A stretch of DNA of 64,000 nt from Dyadobacter soli (GTDB lineage: Bacteria; Bacteroidota; Bacteroidia; Cytophagales; Spirosomataceae), in NCBI RefSeq assembly GCF_900101885.1, contig NZ_FNAN01000009.1, forward strand, positions 124,001 through 188,000, in the 5' to 3' direction. Under the pieces are notes generated by a model. That model ran no database searches, was not told the DNA's origin, and was given only the letters and a program-made list of their open reading frames with translations. The position numbers and the translations under genes are program-made. This document shows, piece after piece, positions 9,808 through 17,200 of the stretch (positions are counted from its first letter, which is position 1; the number at the start of each line of letters is the position of its first letter).

Positions 9808-10180
9808 TACAAATCTTGCGGTGCGCTGCACCTTCGCGTTTGTGTTGATTTGCGTCGTGTTTCACATATTCTACAAATATTACGGTGCGCTGCACCTTGG
9901 CATTTGTATTGTTTCGCAACGTATTTTATACAAATCTTGCGGTGCGCTGCACCTTCGCGTTTGTGTGTTGATTTGCGTCGTATTTCGCATATTCTACAAA
10001 TCTTTCGGTGCTCTGCACCTTGGCATTTGTGTTTTTTCGCAACGTATTTTCTACAAATCTCACGGTGCGCTGCATCCAGGGTAATTTTTATCCTCAACAC
10101 ATGGTGCAGAGCACCAAAATACTTGTAGAAAATTCAATCGTGACCCCTTTTTCAAGGTGCAGAGCACCGAAAGATTTGTT
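9808..10180. repeat. Array of seven REP-like hairpins beside the RAYT gene
   Basis: Each unit has a stem GGTGC-3 nt-GCACC flanked by outer arms ACAAA(T) and (A)TTTGT, and most are preceded by CTAC. Copies: 9808-9844, 9872-9908, 9929-9965, 9995-10031, a decayed one at 10052-10080, and two inverted ones at about 10100-10128 and 10151-10180. The central loop is GCT or TCT (AGA in the inverted copies). The spacers alternate between two sequences (one with GATTTGCGTCGT, one with TTTCGCAACGTATTT), giving a higher-order period of 121-123 bp (9808 to 9929 to 10052). This resembles BIME clusters in which REP pairs are amplified together. CTAC may act as the conserved foot tetranucleotide recognised by the RAYT. 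Confidence 0.85.
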
Positions 10181-10224
10181 GATGTCGCAATGGTGATAAT
10201 TTATTTATGCCTCACTCCCCTCAT

Positions 10225-11349
10225 CTACACATTCTGAAAATCAGGCAACTTGATAATCGCACCGCCTTGCATCGCCGACTCGTGTGCGAGGATACCTACG
10301 CTTGTCCAGTTGGCCGATTGCCATGCGTTCGGGAACGGCTCGCGGTCTTCGATCAATGCGCTGATGAACTCGTGCGCCAAATGCGGGTGCGAGCCGCCGT
10401 GGCCGCCGCCTTGTACGAACGACAAGTGGGCATTGTCATCCAGGTTGTAAACGCCATGACCCGTAAAATGACGGATTTCCTCCGGCAGATAATGCGCGTA
10501 ATCCGGCGTCGTCACTTTCTCAGGGATTTCATGCTCAGGCTTTTTCGCGGTGTGGATCACCGGATCTTCGCCTTCGATCAACGGCCATTCGAATGATTTT
10601 TTGCTGCCATAAACCTCGAAGCTCTCGCGGTACTGGCGCGCCACATCGAACAACGAGCGGTATACATAAGCCGACAAGTCGCTGTCTTTGAATTTGATAT
10701 GTGCCGATTCTACTGCGAATGGCGAGTTGTGGATCTTGATCAGGTCCTCGGAGATTGTTCCTGAACCGAAGCAGGAAACATATTCCGCTTCCAGTTTCAG
10801 CAAGCCTGCTACCGGGCCTACGCAGTGCGTCGCGTAATGCATCGGAGGCAATCCCGGCCAGTAATCGGGCCAGCCTTCCATATCCTGCTGGTGGCTCGCT
10901 TTAAGGAACTGCACTTTGCCCAGCTCACCTTTCTCATATAATTCTTTTACAAAAAGGAATTCCCGTGCGTACACCACGGTTTCCATCATCATATATTTCT
11001 TACCTGTTTCACGGGTTGCTTTCACGATCTCGATGCAATCCTCTACACTCGTAGCCATAGGTACGGTACACGCCACGTGCTTGCCCGCGCGAAGTGCTTT
11101 CAATGTCTGTTCTGCGTGGTTGGGGATAGGGGAGTTGATGTGAACGGCGTCGATGTTCGGGTCTTTCAGCAGTTCGTCATAGTCGGTATAGCGCACTTCA
11201 ATGCCGTACTGGTCGCCGACCTCGTTCAGTTTCGACTCGGTACGCTGGCAAATCGCGTACATATTGGCATTGGGATGTTGCTGATAAATGGGGATAAACT
11301 CGGCGCCGAAGCCTAATCCGATAATGGCAACATTAATTTTTTGAGACAT
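10225..11349 (-). CDS. Gfo/Idh/MocA family oxidoreductase
   Basis: The 374-residue cytoplasmic NAD(P)-dependent oxidoreductase acts on a sugar or cyclitol. The N-terminal Rossmann fold is seen in NVAIIGLGFGAEFIP (about 6-20), followed by the conserved AGKHVACTVPMA (about 109-120), where the usual EKP motif is replaced by TVP; the catalytic lysine of the EKP motif is therefore not obvious. The C-terminal alpha/beta domain contains the H-x2-H segment of the GGGHGGSHPHLAHEF region, suggesting metal or substrate binding. No signal peptide is present. It stands alone between the REP array and a divergent GNAT gene. Substrate unknown. Confidence 0.9.
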   Translation of the reverse strand: MSQKINVAIIGLGFGAEFIPIYQQHPNANMYAICQRTESKLNEVGDQYGIEVRYTDYDELLKDPNIDAVHINSPIPNHAEQTLKALRAGKHVACTVPMATSVEDCIEIVKATRETGKKYMMMETVVYAREFLFVKELYEKGELGKVQFLKASHQQDMEGWPDYWPGLPPMHYATHCVGPVAGLLKLEAEYVSCFGSGTISEDLIKIHNSPFAVESAHIKFKDSDLSAYVYRSLFDVARQYRESFEVYGSKKSFEWPLIEGEDPVIHTAKKPEHEIPEKVTTPDYAHYLPEEIRHFTGHGVYNLDDNAHLSFVQGGGHGGSHPHLAHEFISALIEDREPFPNAWQSANWTSVGILAHESAMQGGAIIKLPDFQNV

Positions 11350-11652
11350 ATTGATTAACAGGTTAATGATTCAGTAGATCAGTGGTTTAGCCAAAAACGG
11401 ATTGTTTTTGACCCGGACCGCCCGCCGGATTGCCCGGCATTTAAAGATGAGTTGGTGTGGATAGTAATCGACAATACAATTTTAAAGCAAAATAGTGCTA
11501 AAAACTTTTCGCGTTTTGATTAGTACTGTGCGTATTTTGATCTATTTTTAGGCTAATATCTGTTTTAGTGCAAAAAATAGCTAGAAAAAGCCTTTGAAAA
11601 GGCCGATTTTGCGATAATTGAGCCATTTTCTTTACCAAAATTCCCCCAATTG
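11350..11652. other. Divergent intergenic region, no gene seen
   Basis: About 300 bp of AT-rich sequence between the Gfo/Idh gene (minus) and the GNAT gene (plus). It must hold both promoters, but no clean TTTG-N19-TAnnTTTG match was found on either strand and no RNA gene or long ORF is convincing. Confidence 0.5.
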
Positions 11653-12207
11653 ATGATCCGACCTGCCCGACCCGAAGATGCAAAAGCCGTTGCGCCATTA
11701 CTGGTGCTGGCGATGGGCCACATCGCGGGTATATTCGCACGTTCCACACGCTATGAAGATGCGATCCCGTTTTTTGAAGTATTTTTCGAAGACGGCGCCA
11801 ACCAGTACAGTTATGCCAATACACTGGTTTACGAAAGCGAAGCGGGCATCATCGGCTCGATTACCGGATACGACGGCGGCCGCCTCCACGAATTGCGGCA
11901 GCCGGTACTCGACAAGCTCCGTGAAGCCGAGCCCGGTTTCACGCCAGGCGACGAAACCGGCGCGGGCGAATATTATATTGACTGCGTAAATGTGCATCCC
12001 GACCACCAGGGCAAAGGGATCGGCAAGAAGCTGATCAATGCTTTTTGCGAGCACGCGGGTGTGCAGGGTTATGCGCGCGTGGGACTTATTGTGGATATGA
12101 TTAATCCTTCTGCGAAGCGGTTATACGAAAATTTGGGCTTCCAGGTAGCTGGCGAAAAGGACTTTATGGGGCACCGTTATTTTCATATGGTACGGGACAG
12201 GTCGTAA
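11653..12207 (+). CDS. GNAT family N-acetyltransferase
   Basis: The 184-residue cytoplasmic protein has a single GNAT fold. The acetyl-CoA-binding motif A is clear (VHPDHQGKGIGKKLI, about residues 113-127), preceded by the beta-strand YYIDCVNV and followed by NPSAKRLYENLGF, the usual motif B. The ATG at 11653 is preferred to the overlapping TTG at 11650. Acceptor unknown; such enzymes acetylate small amines, antibiotics or protein N-termini. The GH125 gene follows after 71 bp. Confidence 0.9.
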   Translation: MIRPARPEDAKAVAPLLVLAMGHIAGIFARSTRYEDAIPFFEVFFEDGANQYSYANTLVYESEAGIIGSITGYDGGRLHELRQPVLDKLREAEPGFTPGDETGAGEYYIDCVNVHPDHQGKGIGKKLINAFCEHAGVQGYARVGLIVDMINPSAKRLYENLGFQVAGEKDFMGHRYFHMVRDRS

Positions 12208-12278
12208 TTTTTCGAATTTGTCTATATTGCTTTTTAATATTTTAAAAGCACCCATATAACCCATTAATACCCTACCTC

Positions 12279-13709
12279 ATGTTCTTGAGAAGAGATTTCA
12301 TCAAAGCGGGCGCGCTGGCGGTCGCTGGCATGGCTATGCCCAAATGGTCGTTTGCCAAAAGTGCAGATTTTCCCGTAGTCCGCATTCCGGCGGATAAGCG
12401 CAGTTTCACAAGTCCGGCCGTGGAGGCGACGATCGCCCGCATGAAGAAAGTCATCAAAGACCCCGAGCTGGCGTGGCTTTTCGAAAATTGTTTCCCGAAT
12501 ACGATCGACACCACCGTGCATTACAATCCCGTCGACGGTAAGCCCGACACTTTCGTGATCACCGGAGATATCGACGCCATGTGGCTCCGCGACAGTACGG
12601 CGCAGGTGTGGCCTTACCTGCCGTTGCTGAAAGACGATGCGAGGCTGAAAGACATGGTGGCCGGTCTCATCCACCGCCAGACCAAATGCATCCTGATCGA
12701 CCCGTACGCGAATGCGTTTTACGATCGCCCGAAAGAAAGCGAATGGAGTAAGGACCAGACCAAGATGAACCCCATGCTCCACGAGCGCAAATGGGAGCTG
12801 GATTCACTTTGCTACACCATTCGTTTGGCTTATAACTATTGGAAAACGACCGGCGATACCAAGCCATTCGACGCCGACTGGTCGAAGGCCATGGAGCTGG
12901 TGCTGCAAACCTGCAAGGAACAGCAGCGCAAAGACGGGCCGGGGCCGTACCGGTTCGGTCGCGTCACAAGCTGGTCCACCGACACCGTGCCGGGTAATGG
13001 CTACGGTAACCCGATCAAGCCGGTGGGGCTCATTGCCAGCACATTCCGCCCGTCGGACGATGCGACGATATTCCCATTCTTCATTCCTTCCAATTTCTTT
13101 GCAGTGGTCTCGTTCCGCGAGGTAGCCGAAATGCTGGAAAAAGCATCCGCCACGAAAAATGCGAAGCTTGCCGCCGATTTCAGGGCGTTGGCTGCGGAAG
13201 TGGAAGCGGCGATCAAGAAATATGCCGTGATAGAACACACCCAGTTTGGCAAGATCTATGCTTTCGAGGTAGATGGTTTTGGAAACCAGGTGATGATGGA
13301 CGATGCCGGTATTCCGGGGCTGATCAGTTTGCCTTACCTGAATGCGGTGTCGGTGAAAGACCCGATTTATATCAACACCCGCAAATATGTGCTGAGTGAT
13401 ACGAACCCTTATTTCTTCAAAGGGGAAGCCGGTGAAGGACTTGGTAGTCCGCATACGCTGGTGAACCAGATCTGGCCGATGGGCATTATCGCGCGTGCTA
13501 TTACTTCTACCAGCGACAAGGAGATCGAGGCACAGCTGAAACTCCTGAAAACGACGCATAACCACACCGGTTTTATGCACGAGTCGTTTGATAAGGACGA
13601 TGATTCGAAATTTACGCGGAAATGGTTTGCCTGGGTTAACACGCTGTTCGGTGAGTTGATCCTGAAACTGGAAAAAGAACGTCCGCATTTGCTGGCGAAA
13701 GTTTATTGA
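12279..13709 (+). CDS. Glycoside hydrolase family 125 exo-alpha-mannosidase
   Basis: The 476-residue protein begins with a Tat-type signal ([16 protein letters not shown], signal end near residue 26), so it is exported folded to the periplasm. The rest matches GH125, the metal-independent exo-alpha-1,6-mannosidases with an (alpha/alpha)6 barrel: [19 protein letters not shown] (about 93-111), [19 protein letters not shown] and [14 protein letters not shown] near the C-terminus. The family trims alpha-1,6-mannose from N-glycan or yeast-mannan-type structures; linkage specificity is inferred from the family. It is followed by a strong terminator, so the transcript ends here. Length is typical. 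Confidence 0.93.
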   Translation: MFLRRDFIKAGALAVAGMAMPKWSFAKSADFPVVRIPADKRSFTSPAVEATIARMKKVIKDPELAWLFENCFPNTIDTTVHYNPVDGKPDTFVITGDIDAMWLRDSTAQVWPYLPLLKDDARLKDMVAGLIHRQTKCILIDPYANAFYDRPKESEWSKDQTKMNPMLHERKWELDSLCYTIRLAYNYWKTTGDTKPFDADWSKAMELVLQTCKEQQRKDGPGPYRFGRVTSWSTDTVPGNGYGNPIKPVGLIASTFRPSDDATIFPFFIPSNFFAVVSFREVAEMLEKASATKNAKLAADFRALAAEVEAAIKKYAVIEHTQFGKIYAFEVDGFGNQVMMDDAGIPGLISLPYLNAVSVKDPIYINTRKYVLSDTNPYFFKGEAGEGLGSPHTLVNQIWPMGIIARAITSTSDKEIEAQLKLLKTTHNHTGFMHESFDKDDDSKFTRKWFAWVNTLFGELILKLEKERPHLLAKVY

Positions 13710-13732
13710 GAAGCTGTTATAGTGCATTATCC

Positions 13733-13768
13733 AATGCCTTCCGGACTACAAACCGGGAGGCATTTTAT
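13733..13768 (+). terminator. Rho-independent terminator after the GH125 gene
   Basis: AATGCC and CCGG on the left pair with CCGG and GGCATT on the right around an 8-nt loop, with one internal TT/GA bulge. The hairpin is followed by TTATTG. It starts 23 bp after the GH125 stop. Confidence 0.7.
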
Positions 13769-13826
13769 TGCTCCGGACTATCGGTGAACTACTGAACCGG
13801 ACGCAGTGCGGGTCCGGTGGGCCGTC

Positions 13827-13834
13827 TACATTTG
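13827..13834 (+). promoter_or_regulatory. Putative -7 box of bioB (TACATTTG)
   Basis: An exact TAnnTTTG match ends 20 bp before the bioB ATG at 13855. No clear TTG lies at the -33 distance, so support is partial. Its position argues that translation starts at 13855 rather than at the in-frame TTG at 13768. Confidence 0.45.
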
Positions 13835-13854
13835 GAGCAAAAACCAATGCAGCC

Positions 13855-14835
13855 ATGCCTACCGCAACCATCCGTAACGACTGGACGTCCGACGAAATCG
13901 AAGCAATCTACAACCGCCCCTTAATGCAGCTGATCTATGACGCCGCCACCGTGCACCGGCAATGGCACGATCCGGAGCGCATCCAGGTATGCACGTTGCT
14001 GTCCATCAAAACCGGCGGCTGCCCCGAAGATTGCGCCTATTGCGGGCAGGCCGCCCGGTACCAGACCGGCATTAATGTAAAAGCATTGATGAAAAAAGAC
14101 GACGTGGTGGCCATCGCCCGCCGCGCCCGCGACGGCGGTTCGAGCCGTTTCTGCATGGCCGCCGCCTGGCGTGAAGTAAAGGACAACCGTGACTTCGACC
14201 GAGTACTAGAAATGGTGACCGAAGTAGCCGCAATGGGCCTGGAAGTATGCTGCACCCTCGGCATGCTCACCGAAACCCAGGCCGAAAAGCTGAAAGCCGC
14301 CGGTCTGTACGCCTACAACCACAACCTCGACTCTTCCGCCGAATATTACGAGCAAATCATCACCACGCGCACCTATGACGACCGCCTCCAAACCGTCGAC
14401 CACGTGCGTAATGCGGGCATATCCGTCTGCTGCGGCGGGATCATCGGCCTTGGCGAAACCCGCAATAACCGCATTCAAATGCTCCACACCCTCGCGACCA
14501 TGCCCGAGCACCCGGAATCCGTACCCGTGAACGCCCTCGCCCGCGTACAAGGCACCCCGCTAGGCGACAAGCCGAAAATCGACACCTGGGAAATGGTCCG
14601 CATGATCGCCACCGCCCGCATCCTCATGCCCAAAGCGATGGTCCGCCTCAGCGCCGGGCGCATGGAAATGAGCGAATACGAACAGGCGTTCTGCTTTATG
14701 GCAGGGGCTAATTCCATTTTTACAAATGAAAATGGGGAGTTGCTGGTTACGCCTAATCCGGGGATGGGAGAGGATAGGGAGATGATGGAGGTTTTGGGGT
14801 TGAAGGGGATGGTTAGGGGAGGGGTGGAAGCTTAG
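13855..14835 (+). CDS. bioB: Biotin synthase
   Basis: The 326-residue radical SAM enzyme inserts sulfur into dethiobiotin to make biotin. The SAM cluster motif is complete (Cys56, Cys60, Cys63 in [12 protein letters not shown]), and the [2Fe-2S] side shows [23 protein letters not shown] and the [10 protein letters not shown] region with the cluster arginine. The ATG at 13855 gives the normal family length; a TTG further upstream would add 29 unrelated residues. No other bio genes are adjacent, so bioB stands alone here. Its 3' end overlaps the convergent 163-residue gene by 4 bp. Confidence 0.97.
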   Translation: MPTATIRNDWTSDEIEAIYNRPLMQLIYDAATVHRQWHDPERIQVCTLLSIKTGGCPEDCAYCGQAARYQTGINVKALMKKDDVVAIARRARDGGSSRFCMAAAWREVKDNRDFDRVLEMVTEVAAMGLEVCCTLGMLTETQAEKLKAAGLYAYNHNLDSSAEYYEQIITTRTYDDRLQTVDHVRNAGISVCCGGIIGLGETRNNRIQMLHTLATMPEHPESVPVNALARVQGTPLGDKPKIDTWEMVRMIATARILMPKAMVRLSAGRMEMSEYEQAFCFMAGANSIFTNENGELLVTPNPGMGEDREMMEVLGLKGMVRGGVEA

Positions 14836-15323
14836 TGAAGCAAAATGTAATGCCTGAGGTTTTCATTTTGTGTTAGCTCGCAGCATTTGATATGGATTTT
14901 GTCAAATTGCGCTGGGTACTTTCCACAAAAGTATTGCATGATGGTGTCCAAATGTCGAAGCGCTCTTGCCAGGTGGATAGCGTGGATAAATGACGCTTCC
15001 GAGTTTTCACTGGTAGAATCATTGACCAGATAGCGGGCTCTTCTCGAAAGCGATTGCAGTTTGACATAAGCTTTGTAAATGCCTTCCGGCACCCGAAGAC
15101 TTTCAATGTTCCCGAACGGGCTTATAGCATTTTTGACCGACTCATGCGTCTGATAATGTAGGTTAAAAGTCGCAAGGTGAGCATTGATGATATGCACAGC
15201 GGTGTAAAAGCCAATGGTAACTTGCCAATCGCTATTAGGCGAAATGGAATTACTCACCATTTCCAGGAATTTGAAATTCCGCTTTGCTTGTGAAATGTGC
15301 TCTGCTGCCGTTGCCAAAATCAA
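14832..15323 (-). CDS. HEPN-like protein of an overlapping gene pair
   Basis: The 163-residue all-helical protein has no signal peptide. The segment [20 protein letters not shown] (about 31-50) resembles the first core helix of small HEPN-fold proteins, but no canonical R-x4-6-H ribonuclease motif is visible, so it may be a catalytically altered or non-nuclease HEPN. Its ATG overlaps the stop of the upstream 156-residue gene by 4 bp, so the two are translationally coupled. It is convergent with bioB, overlapping by 4 bp. HEPN proteins coupled to a small upstream partner are often toxin-antitoxin modules; that role is inference. Codon use looks AT-richer than the flanking genes. Confidence 0.6.
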   Translation of the reverse strand: MILATAAEHISQAKRNFKFLEMVSNSISPNSDWQVTIGFYTAVHIINAHLATFNLHYQTHESVKNAISPFGNIESLRVPEGIYKAYVKLQSLSRRARYLVNDSTSENSEASFIHAIHLARALRHLDTIMQYFCGKYPAQFDKIHIKCCELTQNENLRHYILLH

Positions 15324-15790
15324 GCTGTTTTTGAATGTGCTAATAACTGATAGTAGCTCGGAATCGGCAATTTATCGCATTCCTCGACATAAGTAGTACT
15401 GATGTTGAACCCAAAAGGATGGTACTTGGAATTCACCTCTGCTTCTGCCATGATCAATTTGTCCTCTATATCTTCTCTGCCATCGGGAATCTCAGTCCAC
15501 ACCAGAAGTCCTGAATCGTGAAAGCTAACGGCGAGTTTGCTAAATGCATGGAATCCGCCGAGAACCTTTACATAATCAAAGAGCATTCGCTTAACATAGT
15601 ACATTCTTGCTATTGCTAGTGCATTGTCGATCAATGGTTTTACTTCTCCATTCATTAAATTGTCGTACATCACTGCTTCCTCAGGTGAAATTATTCCGGC
15701 CTCATAAGCAAGTTGGTCCGCTCTGATCTGCGCGACTATGTCATCAAACCATTGCTCTGACTTGGCTTTTTGATTGATTACAGTTTCCAT
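15320..15790 (-). CDS. Unknown protein, partner of the HEPN-like gene
   Basis: The 156-residue cytoplasmic protein was not recognised. The first 90 residues look helical (DDIVAQIRADQLAYEAGIIS and a segment with MYYVKRMLFDYVKVLGG). The last 60 contain a strand-rich part, GLLVWTEIPDGRED and FNISTTYVEECDKLPIPSYY, whose layout is faintly like the C-terminal part of minimal nucleotidyltransferases, though no GSxxxG motif is present. The gene directly precedes and overlaps the HEPN-like gene (ATGA overlap), and a -7 box lies 19 bp upstream. It could be the antitoxin or a modifying partner of the HEPN protein. Confidence 0.6.
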   Translation of the reverse strand: METVINQKAKSEQWFDDIVAQIRADQLAYEAGIISPEEAVMYDNLMNGEVKPLIDNALAIARMYYVKRMLFDYVKVLGGFHAFSKLAVSFHDSGLLVWTEIPDGREDIEDKLIMAEAEVNSKYHPFGFNISTTYVEECDKLPIPSYYQLLAHSKTA

Positions 15791-15809
15791 GGAATGTTTT
15801 GCTTATCAT

Positions 15810-15817
15810 CAAAAGTA
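15810..15817 (-). promoter_or_regulatory. Putative -7 box (TACTTTTG) for the HEPN-like pair
   Basis: CAAAAGTA on the plus strand reads TACTTTTG on the minus strand, an exact TAnnTTTG match 19 bp ahead of the start at 15790. No convincing -33 TTG is visible. Confidence 0.4.
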
Positions 15818-15903
15818 CTGACATATCAGTTGCATAAGTAACTTTCATTCTGCATTTACCTCTAACATAGGCGCCTAGCAGGATAACCGGTTGCTTTGAA
15901 TAA

Positions 15904-16182
15904 TTATACGGTAAAAATTTCTTTTACAAAGTCCTGGTTGCTAGCATCCAACTTCGCAATCAATGTTGCTACCCGCAGCTGGTTGACGATATGCTCTCGC
16001 ATTTCAGGTGTTACACGTGAGAGGTTTTCTGTAAATAGATAAGCTTCGATTAATGTGTTAAGAGATTCTATCATTTCAGGACAGCTGTCCTTCTGAAAGA
16101 ATTCTTTAACTAAGTTTTGCTGAGCTGTTGTCGCTTCGTTTGCTGCATTTGTTGTGGCTGTTTGCTTTTGAAGTGTGTTCAT
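15904..16182 (-). CDS. Small hypothetical protein
   Basis: The 92-residue protein was not recognised. It has a Thr/Ala/Gln-rich N-terminus (about 1-22) followed by predicted helices (AAQQNLVKEFFQ-like segment absent of motifs, then MIESLNTLIEAYLF and MREHIVNQLRVATLIAKLD). No signal peptide or membrane segment is present. It is the last gene of the minus-strand small-gene island and lies 59 bp after the 70-residue paralog. Similar short helical ORFs in Bacteroidota are common and uncharacterised. Confidence 0.55.
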   Translation of the reverse strand: MNTLQKQTATTNAANEATTAQQNLVKEFFQKDSCPEMIESLNTLIEAYLFTENLSRVTPEMREHIVNQLRVATLIAKLDASNQDFVKEIFTV

Positions 16183-16241
16183 AGTTTAGAAAGTTGATTG
16201 AATATTTGTGCATTTTTCCAACAAATTCATTTCAAAAAAAA

Positions 16242-16454
16242 TTACTTCGGAGAGTACTTAATCAAAGTTTGCACTTCTATCTCTCCGTACTCAGAAAGGA
16301 TTTCTTTCATTCTGGCTTGTGAAATGCCTCTGTTATAAGTGAAGTCTCTCCAAGCGTAGGTTAATTTTCCTTTCTTTACTTCGGCTGGAAGTGATGGATA
16401 GATGTTCGTCAGCCACCACTGAAAAGCCTCCTCCATGGAAGCAAATGTCTTCAT
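16242..16454 (-). CDS. Small duplicated protein, copy B
   Basis: The 70-residue protein is a paralog of the next gene upstream. Both share E-x-A-F-x-W-W near the N-terminus, an IYP-L motif, AWRD-T, then GIS-R and ILS--G. The last part (GISQARMKEILSEYG) resembles a helix-turn-helix. It has its own promoter-like sequence immediately upstream (16460-16488), so close to the ATG that the mRNA would be nearly leaderless. Function unknown; the tandem copies follow a HigA-like gene, so a role with that regulator is possible. Confidence 0.65.
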   Translation of the reverse strand: MKTFASMEEAFQWWLTNIYPSLPAEVKKGKLTYAWRDFTYNRGISQARMKEILSEYGEIEVQTLIKYSPK

Positions 16455-16459
16455 TAAGA

Positions 16460-16488
16460 CAAATATAGTAATTTGTGTAGGTTTCCAA
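16460..16488 (-). promoter_or_regulatory. Promoter of the 70-residue gene, overlapped by an inverted repeat
   Basis: On the minus strand TTG (16486-16488), an 18-nt spacer and TATATTTG (16460-16467) match the Bacteroidota promoter consensus. An inverted repeat ACAAAT (16459-16464) / ATTTGT (16471-16476) overlaps the -7 box and could be an operator. The box ends 5 nt before the ATG. Confidence 0.5.
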
Positions 16489-16495
16489 CAAGTCT

Positions 16496-16705
16496 CTACT
16501 TCAATTTGAAAGTGATGACGACTTTTTCAGAAATATTTCCAAAATCCGAAAGTATGTCCCTTCTGCGTTTCTGTGAAATGCCTTTTTTGAAAGTATAATC
16601 ACGCCACGCATTTCTGTATCTGCCCACTTTTGCACTCGGTGGTAGTATTGGGTAAATGGCTTTTATCCACCATTCGAATGCTTGTTCAAGTGAAGTAAAA
16701 GTCAT
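16496..16705 (-). CDS. Small duplicated protein, copy A
   Basis: The 69-residue protein is a paralog of the 70-residue protein 41 bp downstream, with matching FEWWIKAIYPILPP, AWRDYTFKKGISQKRRRDIL and IS--VVI segments. It is basic, has no signal peptide, and its C-terminal half could be a helix-turn-helix. Its ATG overlaps the stop of the HigA-like gene by one base, implying coupled translation. The duplication seems to include the downstream flank: both genes are followed by a stretch containing TTTCCAACAA. Function unknown. Confidence 0.65.
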   Translation of the reverse strand: MTFTSLEQAFEWWIKAIYPILPPSAKVGRYRNAWRDYTFKKGISQKRRRDILSDFGNISEKVVITFKLK

Positions 16706-17103
16706 TACAACTTTTGGATATAGTTTGAGATAACTTCGGCAGAAATGTCCAGTTTCTCTCTGATAACATTCAACAGTTCAATTTCCGCCCTCTTATCTTC
16801 CCACATAATCATTTCAAGCTCCTCCTGCGAAATTCCAAGCATTTGAGCGAGATCCTGATGCTTCATCCTCATTTCATACATTTGTCGCTCCAAAATACCT
16901 TCGAGCGTGGAAGGTTCGGGTATCTCATAAATGCTCTGTTCATAAGCCATCAAAGCTTCGCCCATCGCCCGGATATGCTGTCGTTGTTCCCGAGTGGTAT
17001 TTGCTTCACTTATTCTCATCAATACATCTACCTTTTTGAGGATAGCGGCGTGCTCCTCGTCATTTGTGACTTTGTAGGTGATTTTATTTCTTTTCATAAA
17101 CAT
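16705..17103 (-). CDS. HigA-like helix-turn-helix antitoxin/regulator
   Basis: The 132-residue cytoplasmic protein matches the COG5499-type HigA layout: an N-terminal YKVTNDEEHAAILKKVDVLM, a middle helical part (EALMAYEQSIYEIPEP) and an HTH with MRMKHQDLAQMLGISQEELE (about 77-97). Translation may start at 17103 or at Met3 (17097). Normally such antitoxins sit beside a HigB mRNA interferase; here the downstream neighbours are two small duplicated proteins instead, and no RelE/HigB-type toxin is nearby. It is therefore an orphan antitoxin-like regulator or part of an unusual module. It lies beyond the terminator of the PepSY gene. Confidence 0.8.
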   Translation of the reverse strand: MFMKRNKITYKVTNDEEHAAILKKVDVLMRISEANTTREQRQHIRAMGEALMAYEQSIYEIPEPSTLEGILERQMYEMRMKHQDLAQMLGISQEELEMIMWEDKRAEIELLNVIREKLDISAEVISNYIQKL

Positions 17104-17110
17104 GTTGATT

Positions 17111-17158
17111 AAAAAAAATACCCGATAAAATTAAGAGCATCTTAATCCTATCAGGTAT
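17111..17158 (-). terminator. Strong terminator after the PepSY gene
   Basis: Reading the minus strand, ATACCTGATA pairs with TATCGGGTAT (one G-U), the stem continues through two G-U pairs into ATTAAGA/TCTTAAT, with a TGC loop and an eight-T run. It ends the iron-uptake transcript and separates it from the small-gene island. Confidence 0.85.
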
Positions 17159-17200
17159 CTATTTATCAACGAACCGGAACGACTTATCCGGCGGGATCGG

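Noticed and set aside
9802..10128. ORFs on both strands with repeated Cys-rich peptides
   Set aside because: They are translations of the REP array; the repeats are hairpins with alternating non-coding spacers, and both strands stay open by chance.
9808..10180. Possible CRISPR array
   Set aside because: Repeats are imperfect palindromes in both orientations, the spacers recur instead of being unique, and no cas genes are present.
13768..13854. TTG start for bioB
   Set aside because: It lies within the preceding terminator hairpin's end and ahead of the -7 box; the ATG at 13855 gives family length.
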